Of a DNA stretch of 64,000 nucleotides, positions 8,342 to 15,941 are shown in pieces. How positions within the stretch are numbered: position 1 is the stretch's first letter; every line of letters begins with the position of its first letter. Below the pieces are notes generated by a model. It did not search any database. It saw only the letters and a list, made by a program, of their open reading frames with translations, and was not told the origin of the DNA. The stretch comes from Stigonema ocellatum SAG 48.90 = DSM 106950. GTDB taxonomy: Bacteria > Cyanobacteriota > Cyanobacteriia > Cyanobacteriales > Nostocaceae. Location of the stretch: NCBI GenBank assembly GCA_016903675.1, contig JADQBA010000006.1, positions 62,001 to 126,000 on the forward strand. Reading direction: 5' to 3'. The translations under genes were made by a program, and so were the position numbers.

Positions 8342-8620
8342 TTAATAGCGGAGATACCGCCAGATTTCAGGAATTTCTGCAATAAAAGTTTCACGTTCCG
8401 ACGCTGACTGTTCCACAACCCGATCTAATCTGTAAGTCATATTTTCTATTGCCGATTCCATCCGGTTGATCGCTTCATCATGCCTAACTGAATTGGCTTC
8501 TAATCTAGTTAGATTAGCCTCTAATCGACTTAGGGCTTCATCATGTCTAACTGAGTTAGCTTCTAGTCTACTAAGAGCTTCATCATGGTGGCGGTAACGA
8601 GCGAAAGCTAAGTTCAGCAA
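8342..8620 (-). pseudogene. Coiled-coil heptad-repeat fragment
   Basis: The frame encodes repeats of RHDEALSRLEANS followed by MESAIENMTYRLDRVVEQS, a long coiled coil like those of cyanobacterial proteins with a DUF-type N-terminus. It has no credible start: the frame begins on a TTG. The DNA just upstream continues the same coiled coil in another frame (LDQLEATLSRFAEL), so a frameshift or truncation has occurred. The four DNA repeats (for example 8467-8495 and 8535-8560) are close to identical. Confidence 0.5.
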
Positions 8621-8647
8621 AACGACTGAGGGTAGCTTCTAATTGGT

Positions 8648-8794
8648 CTAGACGGCTTCAGGTGCTTGGGGTACAGATAACTCATTAAACACAGCTTGAG
8701 GAATCATCACCTTGCCATATAACTCTGGCAACAAATCAATTAAATCAATCAGCACCAGATAACACAACGGTGAAGTATCCGAGACAACTGCCAT
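8648..8794 (-). pseudogene. Truncated PIN-domain toxin (DUF3368-like), N-terminal 48 residues
   Basis: VVSDTSPLCYLVLIDLIDLL carries the first PIN-domain aspartate (SDTSPL) and is typical of DUF3368 toxins. The segment KVMIPQAVFNELSVPQAPEAV follows and then a stop, whereas full PIN proteins are about 150 residues. Its ATG overlaps the stop codon of the UPF0175 gene by one base (TAATG), the usual arrangement for this toxin-antitoxin pair. The catalytic C-terminal acids are absent, so the toxin should be dead. Confidence 0.75.
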
Positions 8795-9075
8795 TAAATT
8801 TCTGTCTTCCCCTGAACTACTATTTTTTGCATCGTTAGCAAATCTTGCTCAAAATCAACTTCATCATAGTGTAAATAGGCTTCTGCCTGCTTGAGAAAAT
8901 TATCTACCTCATAGCGAGAAGATAAATGCAGCATTCTTCCCACCTGTGCAGAAGTAATCACACCCTGCCGATAAGCTTCAATTGCTAAACACTCTAGTAC
9001 TCTTCGAGGGAAGTTATCCCACTTTTCCTGAATTGTACTGGCAATTTCGTCGGGTAAGTCAATGGTAATTTGCAC
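8794..9075 (-). CDS. UPF0175 family antitoxin
   Basis: A 93-residue small protein of the UPF0175 family: ITIDLPDEIASTIQEKWDN, PRRVLECLAIEAYRQGVIT, then SAQVGRMLHLSSRYEVDNFL, a predicted DNA-binding region. UPF0175 proteins are antitoxins of PIN-type toxins. The frame extends to 9114, but a GGAGG at 9083-9087 sits seven bases before GTG 9075, which gives the family N-terminus VQITIDLP, so GTG 9075 is chosen. The gene looks intact while its toxin partner is truncated. Confidence 0.8.
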   Translation of the reverse strand: MQITIDLPDEIASTIQEKWDNFPRRVLECLAIEAYRQGVITSAQVGRMLHLSSRYEVDNFLKQAEAYLHYDEVDFEQDLLTMQKIVVQGKTEI

Positions 9076-9203
9076 GTAACATCCTCCAGCGAATAATGGT
9101 GGATTTTGTACCAATTTTATCTATTTATATAGATAGATTGAATATAACATAAACTTTATTTAAGTAAGTCGGCGGGAAAATTTCTATGTGAGTCATAAAT
9201 CTG

Positions 9204-9584
9204 TTACAAACTCCAGCCCAAGGCTTCTGCCACAAGGCTTGCTAACTGTAGCGGATTAAAGGGCTTAGCGATCGCTGCTTTTATCCCCATAGATGCATAT
9301 CGTTGACGGTCAGAAGCTTGCACTTTAGCTGTCAGCAAAATCACGGGAATGTATGCCGTTGCAACATTAGCCTGTAAATTTTGAAAAGTCGTAGGACCAT
9401 CCATATCAGGCATCATCACATCCAGCAGGATAGCATCGGGCTGTGTACTTTGCGCCAACGCTAGCCCACAATGCCCATCAGCAGCAGTCAGAACCTCCCA
9501 ACCCGCCACAGTTTCCAGGCAAATCTGAACGACTTCCCGAATGTATTCCTCGTTGTCAATCACTAAAATGCGTTTGTCTGTCAT
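9204..9584 (-). CDS. Single-domain response regulator
   Basis: A CheY-like receiver of 126 residues. The acidic pocket is at DNEE (residues 10-13), the phosphoacceptor is Asp55 in AILLDVMMPD, the conserved threonine is in VILLTAK, and the lysine is in AAIAKPFNP. There is no output domain, so it acts by protein contact. The open frame extends to 9647, where an ATG overlaps the kinase stop codon as ATGA. That start would couple translation but adds 21 residues with no receiver similarity. The order after the kinase suggests it receives phosphate from it. Its 3' end is duplicated at 3422. Confidence 0.88.
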   Translation of the reverse strand: MTDKRILVIDNEEYIREVVQICLETVAGWEVLTAADGHCGLALAQSTQPDAILLDVMMPDMDGPTTFQNLQANVATAYIPVILLTAKVQASDRQRYASMGIKAAIAKPFNPLQLASLVAEALGWSL

Positions 9585-9643
9585 AACTGCTATCCAAGTG
9601 TTGGTTGTGGGTAATTCTGGAGAGTAGTTCCAGCACCCGTTGC

Positions 9644-11686
9644 TCAAATTCTGGCGCTGTTACGCGACTTTTCGTCATAGACGAGGATTGGTAGAGTAAA
9701 GTAGAACGTACTACCAAGACCCAACTGACTCTGGGCCCAGATACGTCCGGAGTGCTGTTGCACGATACTGCGACAAATTGCTAAGCCCAAGCCAGTTCCT
9801 TCATGGTTGCGCGAATCGGAGGAATCAACTTGTTGAAAGCGTTCAAAAATAGTTTCCAGTTTGTCGGCGGGAATACCTCGCCCCCGATCCCTGACTTTAA
9901 ATAGTATCACATCGCCTTGACGCTCAGCAGTTAACCAAACTGTACTGCCAGAGGGTGAGAATTTGATGGCGTTACTCAACAGGTTGGTTAGAGTTTGGAT
10001 CAGGCGATCGCTATCAGCGTACAGCCCAACTGATACGGGTGAAATTGATAAATTCACCCCATACTGTTGTGCCATAGTTTGCATTAGCTCTAATGCTGAG
10101 GTCATCAAATCAGCAGCATTACAAACCTGTTTCTCCATCATCACCTTACCTGACTCGATGCGCTCGATATCCAAAATGTCGTTGATGAGTCTTACCAAGC
10201 GATCTGTGCTGTCTACGGCAATTTCTAGCAGGCGCTTACCCCGCGCCGAGCAAGGATCGAGCAGCCGACTAGCAAGCATACCCAAGGAACCGTGAATTGA
10301 AGTCAGGGGTGTGCGGAGTTCGTGGCTGACGACAGAAATAAACTCATCCTTCATCCGCTCCATGATCTGGCGATCGGTAATGTCTTTAAAGGTGACAACA
10401 GCTCCCATCACCGCACCTTGTTCCTGAATTGGCGTTGACACATACTCAACGGGGAAACTCGTACCATTTTTGCGCCAAAAGACTTCGTGAGTGACTTGAT
10501 GCACTGATGCATCACGGATAGATTCATAAATCGGACAATCTGTCAAGGTGTAGGGTGTTTCGTCTGATTTCCCAGGAGGCAAGATAATATCTATGGGCTG
10601 ACCAATTAATTCTGTCACCAAGTATCCCAGCAATTTGGCAGCGGCTGGATTCACAAAGGTGATTTTGCCCGACTTGTCCAATCCGCACAAGCCTTCTCCC
10701 ATTGAATTTAAAATTAGTTCATTTTGATGGCTCAACCGTTTAAGAGCCTCCTGCGTCCGCTGACGTTCCTCGAGTTCTGACTGCAACTGCGCGTTGACAC
10801 CGATCAATTCGCTTGTACGCTCTACAACTCTCATTTCTAGCTCATCCTTAGCTTTTTGTAGCGCTGACTCAATCCGCTTGCGTGAGGTGATGTCAGTACG
10901 AATTGCTACATATTGATAGGGTTGAAGGTGATTATCTAATAGCGGTACAATCGTCGTATCTACCCAGTAATAAGTTCCATCTTTGGCACGGTTTTTGATT
11001 TCGCCTTTCCAAACTTGCCCACTGGTAATAGTCTTCCACATCTGTTGAAAGAATGGAGTGGGGTGAGCACCAGAATTAATAATGCGGTGGTTTTGTCCCA
11101 AGAGTTCTGCTCTAGAATATTTTGAGATTTCGCAAAATTTATTGTTAACGTAAGTAATTGTTCCCTTGAGGTCAGTGATTGCTAGAATAGAAGACTGATC
11201 CAAGGCAAACTTAATGTCTGCCAGTTCTTTAAGTGACGCTTGCAGAATTTGCGAGGCTTGCTGACGTTCAATTGCCTCTTCTCGGAGTGCGGCTTGGGCC
11301 TGTACGCGTTCGCTCACATCCATAACAGCTCCAATCATGCGTACTGCAAGACCTGTCTCGTCATAAAAAAACCGACCTTTGCCCTCGACCCAGTGAATGC
11401 TACCATCAAGCCAGACAACTCGAAATTCATGGTGGTAATTCTGTCGTTTTTGACGCGCATAGTTCACCGCCAGTTTAACTCCTTCACGATCCATAGGGTG
11501 AACACAGGCGTCAAAAGCTTCGTAGGTTCGCTCAAATGTGCCCAGTTCTAAACCAAACAATTGTTCGTGAACACTAGACCAAGTAATTTCGTTAGTTAAA
11601 ACGTTCCAGTCCCAGATGCCCACATGGGCAGCTTCTAAGGCTAACCTCAGTTGCTGAACTTCATTTTCACAAGAATTTGTGATCAT
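9644..11686 (-). CDS. PAS-rich sensor histidine kinase
   Basis: A soluble 680-residue kinase with no membrane segment. It has PAS 1 at about 12-130 (GIWDWNVLTNEITW ... GSIHWVEGKGRF), PAS 2 at about 155-270 (ITDLKGTITYVNNKFCEISKY), a coiled coil at 272-318, PAS 3 at about 322-440 (ILNSMGEGLCGLDKSGKITF), HisKA with His455 in SVVSHELRTPLTSI, and HATPase_c with N-box NLLSNAIKFSP and G-box GTGLGLAICRSI. The start ATG 11686 has no strong ribosome site. Its stop overlaps the frame of the downstream receiver gene. The upstream partner at 11925 is separated by an inserted element. Confidence 0.92.
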   Translation of the reverse strand: MITNSCENEVQQLRLALEAAHVGIWDWNVLTNEITWSSVHEQLFGLELGTFERTYEAFDACVHPMDREGVKLAVNYARQKRQNYHHEFRVVWLDGSIHWVEGKGRFFYDETGLAVRMIGAVMDVSERVQAQAALREEAIERQQASQILQASLKELADIKFALDQSSILAITDLKGTITYVNNKFCEISKYSRAELLGQNHRIINSGAHPTPFFQQMWKTITSGQVWKGEIKNRAKDGTYYWVDTTIVPLLDNHLQPYQYVAIRTDITSRKRIESALQKAKDELEMRVVERTSELIGVNAQLQSELEERQRTQEALKRLSHQNELILNSMGEGLCGLDKSGKITFVNPAAAKLLGYLVTELIGQPIDIILPPGKSDETPYTLTDCPIYESIRDASVHQVTHEVFWRKNGTSFPVEYVSTPIQEQGAVMGAVVTFKDITDRQIMERMKDEFISVVSHELRTPLTSIHGSLGMLASRLLDPCSARGKRLLEIAVDSTDRLVRLINDILDIERIESGKVMMEKQVCNAADLMTSALELMQTMAQQYGVNLSISPVSVGLYADSDRLIQTLTNLLSNAIKFSPSGSTVWLTAERQGDVILFKVRDRGRGIPADKLETIFERFQQVDSSDSRNHEGTGLGLAICRSIVQQHSGRIWAQSQLGLGSTFYFTLPILVYDEKSRNSARI

Positions 11687-11719
11687 AAAATTTATTTTTA
11701 GTCAACAATTTGAAACAAT

Positions 11720-11918
11720 TACTTTACAAGGCTCTGCCTTGTAATGCTCTTTTTGGAGGCTCTGCAACCCGTCAAACCGGGAGGCAGCAGCCCTCCTTGA
11801 TCTCATTCCCAGGCTCTGCCTGGGAACGAGGCAGGGCAAGAGTTGCCGATCGCATCTTAAAATTTCGCCCATAAGTCTTTATTCACATCTCACTGTCTTT
11901 GTCAATGCGTAAGTTCTA
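11720..11918. mobile_element. MITE, family A, degenerate copy
   Basis: The end TGTCAATGCGTAAGTTCTA at 11900-11918 and the interior (GGGAGGCAGCAGCCC, CAGGCTCTGCCTGGGAACGAG) match the family A elements at 24423-24637 and 34950-35171. The left end near 11720 is decayed. It sits directly behind the stop codon of the regulator at 11925, where relatives would continue into a GGDEF domain. Confidence 0.65.
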
Positions 11919-11924
11919 TAAATG

Positions 11925-13415
11925 TTACGTCAGTTGATCAATTTTAGCTAGACTCCGAAGCAGTTTGATTCGCTCCAAGCGATTGATAATGCGAGTTACC
12001 AGTTCTGGGCCCACAATGGGCTTGCTCACAAAGTCATCTGCACCTACAGCAAACACCTGATTCACAGTGGCTGCATCTGTGTGAGCGGTTAAAAAAAGTA
12101 TTGGTAATCCGCAAGTGCGCGGATCGGTTCGCACCACCCGACACAGTTCAACTCCACTCAAATGCGGCATCTTAATGTCTAAAATTAGCAGATTCGGTGA
12201 AGATGCTTCTAGGGTTTCCCAGAAGTGCTGGGGATCGTTGAGGGTGATTACCTGAAGTCCCCAAGGTTCGAGTAAAGTTTGCAGAGTGGTCAAAACTAGA
12301 GGATCGTCGTCCACCACCATCACCACTGGTTCTGCACCCGTATCAAATTTTTCATCCTTGTTGGTCTGGGTAGCTGAAAGTGGCACTTTGGGTGATTGCT
12401 CGATTTCTTCACGTAGTTCCAGCACTAATTTCCGCAGGTGTTTACCCTCTTTCTTTTCAACGGACTTACCAGTTTGCAACAAATGTTCAATTTTCCGCGC
12501 CAGTTGGGAGCCTTTGCTAAAACCAAAAGTGCCTAACGAACCAGCCAGTGTGTGAGCTTGCTGTTCTGCTTGAGTATGTAGTTCCTGACTTAGTGCATCT
12601 TGCAAAGCATCTGTGGCTGCTTGTTCCAAGACCGACACTTGCTGACTAATTTTTCCTTGAAATCGGTTCCAAACTCCACCCAATGCTGCCAATGTCTGCT
12701 GCTGAATTTCTTCCACACTAGAACTAAAGGATGCAACGTCTTTATATGGTTTTAGGCGATACCCGATGCCATAAACAGTCTCTACTAAATCAGCAGGAGC
12801 TCCTGCTGATTTCAGTTTTTGTCGCAAACCTTTGATCTGAGTTCTGACTGCTTCTTCTCCTGGTATTTTATCAAACGACCAAAGGCGATCAAGAATTGCA
12901 CTACAGCTAAACACCCGGCGAGAATTCCGCATAAACAGCTCGAGTAGAGCATACTCTTTAGCAGTTAAATGTACAAGATGAGTTCCGTAGTGTACCTGTA
13001 TGCTACTGGGATCAAGGTGTAAGCTTCCCCACTCCAGCACTGGCTGTGTGTTTGAATTGCCTCGACGCAGTAAAGCACGCACGCGAGCGACTAATTCCTC
13101 TGTGTCGAAGGGCTTGACGAGATAATCATCTGCACCTGCGTCTAGCCCAATTGCTTTTTCGTGGCTGCTGTCTCGACCTGTGAGCAAGAGGATGGGAATT
13201 TTCAAGTCGTGCGATCGCAGTTTTCGGCAAAGGCTAATGCCATCCAGCTTGGGCAACATAACATCAAGCATGATTAAGTCATAATCAAAGGCTTGTACTA
13301 AATCCCAAGCTAATTGACCGTCTCTGGCAACTTCAACTGTATAATTTTGGTGTTCGAGGACTTTTGTGAGCGCTTTGGCAGTTAACTCGTCATCTTCTAC
13401 AATCAAGATCTTCAT
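11925..13415 (-). CDS. REC-wHTH-HPt-REC response regulator, probably lost a GGDEF tail
   Basis: A 496-residue multidomain regulator. It has REC 1 at residues 1-118 (Asp51 in LIMLDVMLPK, Lys101 in YLVKPF), an OmpR-type winged helix at about 125-225 (LTAKEYALLELF ... EAVRTQIKGLRQKL), HPt at about 235-340 (His288 in QAHTLAGSLGTFG), and REC 2 at about 363-490 (Asp413 in LLILDIKMP). It ends LLRSLAKIDQLT. Relatives continue this motif as D-x-LTGLxNRR, the entry of a GGDEF domain, and here the stop codon follows at once with a family A element only 6 bases further on. It is probably a phosphorelay partner of the kinase at 9644. Confidence 0.9.
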   Translation of the reverse strand: MKILIVEDDELTAKALTKVLEHQNYTVEVARDGQLAWDLVQAFDYDLIMLDVMLPKLDGISLCRKLRSHDLKIPILLLTGRDSSHEKAIGLDAGADDYLVKPFDTEELVARVRALLRRGNSNTQPVLEWGSLHLDPSSIQVHYGTHLVHLTAKEYALLELFMRNSRRVFSCSAILDRLWSFDKIPGEEAVRTQIKGLRQKLKSAGAPADLVETVYGIGYRLKPYKDVASFSSSVEEIQQQTLAALGGVWNRFQGKISQQVSVLEQAATDALQDALSQELHTQAEQQAHTLAGSLGTFGFSKGSQLARKIEHLLQTGKSVEKKEGKHLRKLVLELREEIEQSPKVPLSATQTNKDEKFDTGAEPVVMVVDDDPLVLTTLQTLLEPWGLQVITLNDPQHFWETLEASSPNLLILDIKMPHLSGVELCRVVRTDPRTCGLPILFLTAHTDAATVNQVFAVGADDFVSKPIVGPELVTRIINRLERIKLLRSLAKIDQLT

Positions 13416-13454
13416 TGACCTTCATCTCCCTAATTCTTGCTTTTGACCTTTTTA

Positions 13455-13695
13455 AGAGTCTGCAATAATTTCTTTGCCGTGCATAGCTCTCAACAAAAGC
13501 GTACCACCCTCAGGCATTGCCGAAGGGAGTATTTATACATAAGTTTATCAACAGCTCATACAGTTGTGTCGCATCTCCCAAAAGCGTCCACAGGTCAAAT
13601 GCAGTTAGTAGGACAATTGGGGTGCGATCGCCCACAAGCCGCTGCTGTTTGCAAAAGCTGATGCCGTCAAGTTTTGGCAGCATCAAGCCAAGAGG
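13455..13695 (-). pseudogene. Chimeric remnant of receiver and kinase ATPase domains
   Basis: On the minus strand the sequence begins with a receiver piece (LMLPKLDGISFCKQQR ... DRTPIVLLTAFD). It passes directly into a kinase piece (LGDATQLYELLINLCIN) that corresponds to the GDATQLxQVLMNLxVNA box of hybrid kinases such as those at 25094 and 30069. A frameshift then leads to MPEGGTLLLRA. The two domains are never joined this way in working proteins, so this is a deletion scar of a larger signalling gene. Confidence 0.7.
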
Positions 13696-13773
13696 CTGGG
13701 CAAGACTATTAGCTTAACAAGATTGCTATGCACATGATGGTCAATGTGTAAAGTGTGTAAATCCTAGCCTATT

Positions 13774-13866
13774 TTACACTACCGCAGTTCCCCATAATAA
13801 AAGCAGCAGCAAGGCTGATAGCAAAGCTACAAGAAATTTGCTTATTTTATTCAAATTCTTTTTCAT
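13774..13866 (-). CDS. Candidate 30-residue single-pass membrane peptide
   Basis: The open frame encodes MKKNLNKISKFL followed by a leucine-rich hydrophobic run and ends WGTAVV. This is a basic N-terminus plus one TM helix, like many cyanobacterial micropeptides. The sequence AAAGGAG lies about seven bases before the ATG, a good ribosome site. I do not recognise it as a known photosystem or cytochrome small subunit. It could also be a signal-peptide remnant. Confidence 0.4.
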   Translation of the reverse strand: MKKNLNKISKFLVALLSALLLLLLWGTAVV

Positions 13867-14362
13867 TTTGTTTCTCCTTTGGAAAACCTGTGATCATTTT
13901 GGTAAAAATATTTTTTAACTCACCATATAGCACTCCAATACTACGCTGGTTAAGATTTTTTTGATTTTAATTATGGTTGTAGAGACGCGATTAATCGCGT
14001 CTCTAGAAAGTTTCGCGATTAAGGTAATTATCTTAAACGAGCAGTATTGTATAGCACTCTTGTTTAATTTGGGAAAATCATCGGCTTCAGAAACCGGGTA
14101 ACTTTGGCGAAACCCGGTTTCTCTACGTTCAGACAGGGCTATTTCATTCTACACTCAATGCCAGGAACTCAAGTTCAAGCGAGAGAGCTACTGTCCATTT
14201 CAACGGACTAAAATTCCTGAAAGTTCTAGTCGGCGGTATGCCGACTTCAGCTATTAGCCTAGGAATAAATTCCTAGGCATGTGGGTGGCTTTTCATCTCA
14301 AGAGGAGGCTACTTGCACAACAGTTGCATCTGCTGTATTTGCATGAATCAGTCCTTGCAAAG
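13867..14362. repeat. Gene-free spacer with three different palindromic repeats
   Basis: It holds a perfect 26-bp palindrome at 13980-14005 (core GAGACGCGATTAATCGCGTC), also at 32456-32479. A second hairpin has stem GAAACCGGGT at 14090-14099 pairing with 14112-14121. A two-hairpin repeat at 14226-14290 (AGTCGGC-GGTAT-GCCGACT, then CTATTAGCC with GCCTAGGAA/TTCCTAGGC) recurs at 47108-47175 and in part at 38605-38650. No coding capacity is seen. Confidence 0.7.
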
Positions 14363-15137
14363 TTAGAACTGAGCAAGGGGCATGATGGAGCACGTAATTG
14401 CTAACAACTCCTGCTTTTGTTCTGCGGCGGCGACTTCCAACCGCGTCTTTAACACTGAGTCAGGATTGAGACTAATTGAATCAATCCTCTGTTCAACCAA
14501 GAATCGAGCAAACTCTGGATAATCACTGGGTGCTTGACCGCAAATCCCAATTTTACGTCCGTGCTGTCTGACTGTGCGGATCGCCTTAGCTATCATCCGT
14601 TTCACAGCTTCATTGCGTTCATCAAACAGATGCGCCACAAACTCTGAATCCCGATCTAGTCCCAGCGTCAACTGAGTCAGGTCGTTTGAGCCAATGGAGA
14701 ACCCGTCAAACACTTGGCTAAACTCGTCCGCAAGCTGCACGTTACTAGGTAACTCGCACATCACATAGACTTCCAAGCCCTTTTCGCCTTGCACCAAACC
14801 ATTTTTCGCCATTTCGGTTAACACTCGCTGACCTTCTTCTGGAGTACGGCAAAATGGAACCATCAAAATCACGTTGGTTAAGCCCATGTCGTCACGTACC
14901 AGCTTCATTGCTTGACACTCCAAAGCAAAACCTTCCCGATAGCGCTCATCGTAGTAGCGAGAAGCACCACGCCAACCAATCATCGGATTTTCTTCCTTAG
15001 GTTCAAATTGTTTACCACCCAAGAGGTTGGCGTATTCATTGCTCTTGAAGTCTGATAGACGCACTATTACAGGTTTGGGGTAGAATGCAGCCGCAATTGT
15101 ACTGATACCCTGCGCTAACTTATCTACAAAGAATTGA
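14363..15137 (-). pseudogene. ppsA: 3' fragment of phosphoenolpyruvate synthase gene
   Basis: About 257 C-terminal residues of PEP synthase: FVDKLAQGISTIAAAFYPKP, VIVRLSDFKSNEYANLLGG, the PEP-utilising C domain with ENPMIGWRGASRYYD, SIGSNDLTQLTLGLDRDS, and the conserved catalytic cysteine in KIGICGQAPSDYPEF. Complete PpsA proteins are about 800 residues. Homology begins abruptly near 15137, where repeat DNA starts, so the nucleotide-binding and phospho-histidine domains are missing. The open part from an internal GTG (15064) may still look like a gene to callers, but it cannot be a working synthase. Confidence 0.85.
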
Positions 15138-15357
15138 GGATGTTTTCAAAGTCCAAGCGTGATGTATCAATTACTTTTAGATAGAACTAAATCCCCCTGA
15201 ACAAGGGGGACTTTGATTCCAGTTCCCCCCTTTTTAAGGTATAGGGGGGATCAATAAGTGCTTCGATACCGCCAACAAGACGCCAAAGCAAGCTATGGCT
15301 TTTTCTATTGCTTTCCTCACAAGTTTCTCAAATTGTTGCTACATAATTTGTACCAGC
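15138..15357. repeat. Repeat debris with inverted C/G-run element
   Basis: At about 15190-15254 an inverted arrangement AAATCCCCCTGAACAAGGGGG ... CCCCCCTTTTTAAGG ... GGGGGGAT forms a small foldback element of a type common in Nostocales. Near 15311-15340 the phrase CCTCACAAGTTTCTCAAATTG repeats part of the 1156-1250 segment. No gene is present. Confidence 0.5.
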
Positions 15358-15486
15358 TAAGTAGGTCGGCGTGAATAATTAAAGGTTTGTAGTTGCGCTT
15401 CAGCGCCCTAGATATGAGCGCTGAAGCGCAACTACGAGCCCTTACTTGCATTCATATAGTTCCGTTTTTGTGTGCCGATCTACTTA
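15358..15486. mobile_element. Hairpin element, family C, copy 1
   Basis: Imperfect terminal inverted repeats TAAGTAGGTCGGC and GTGCCGATCTACTTA bound 129 bp. The centre is a perfect 18-bp stem (15389-15406 with 15418-15435) around the loop CCTAGATATGA. Relatives are at 24677-24797 with nearly the same stem and at 48408-48519 with a different stem but the same loop and flanks. Confidence 0.75.
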
Positions 15487-15611
15487 GAATTCGCAGATCG
15501 ACTGCAACGGTGCAAGCTAGACCACTTCCTAGTTTAGGCTGGGTATTGTGAGCTTTGTAGGAGTTGGGGTAATGATGGTAGTGATTTCTCCATTGAGCCA
15601 AGGAGGATATG

Positions 15612-15938
15612 ATGCACAAGAAAAATCCACATAATGGTTTGATTTTATGGGAAAAATGGGTGCTGGCGACTACTTTAGGCGAAGTCTTGGGTTTAAGTAT
15701 TTTGGCTCTAGCCAGCACTGCTTTTCACGGCATGGTTGGGGAGATCAAAACTGACGCTATCTTACTTTTAATCGGCACGCTACAAGGGGTGGTACTGGGA
15801 TTTTTCCAATGGTAAGCTCTACGGAGTTACATCCACAAAGCAGCTTGGTGGGTACTCGCAACAACACTTAGTATCGGCTCAATAATCCGGGGTAGCCGAA
15901 AAAATAAAAAGGTGAGCAAGGTGCACAAAACGTCATAG
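15612..15938 (+). pseudogene. Small membrane protein gene broken by an in-frame stop
   Basis: The first 67 residues (MHKKNPHNGLILWEKWVLAT ... LLIGTLQGVVLGFFQW) contain two TM helices. A TAA at 15813-15815 is followed in the same frame by ALRSYIHKAAWWVLATTLS and more residues up to TAG 15936. The continuation repeats the WWVLATTLG motif of the start, as in cyanobacterial membrane proteins with repeated W-W-ATxxG units that end QWLVLR. A single base change TTA to TAA would explain the break. Ribosome site AAGGAGG lies before the ATG. Confidence 0.6.
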
Positions 15939-15941
15939 AAT

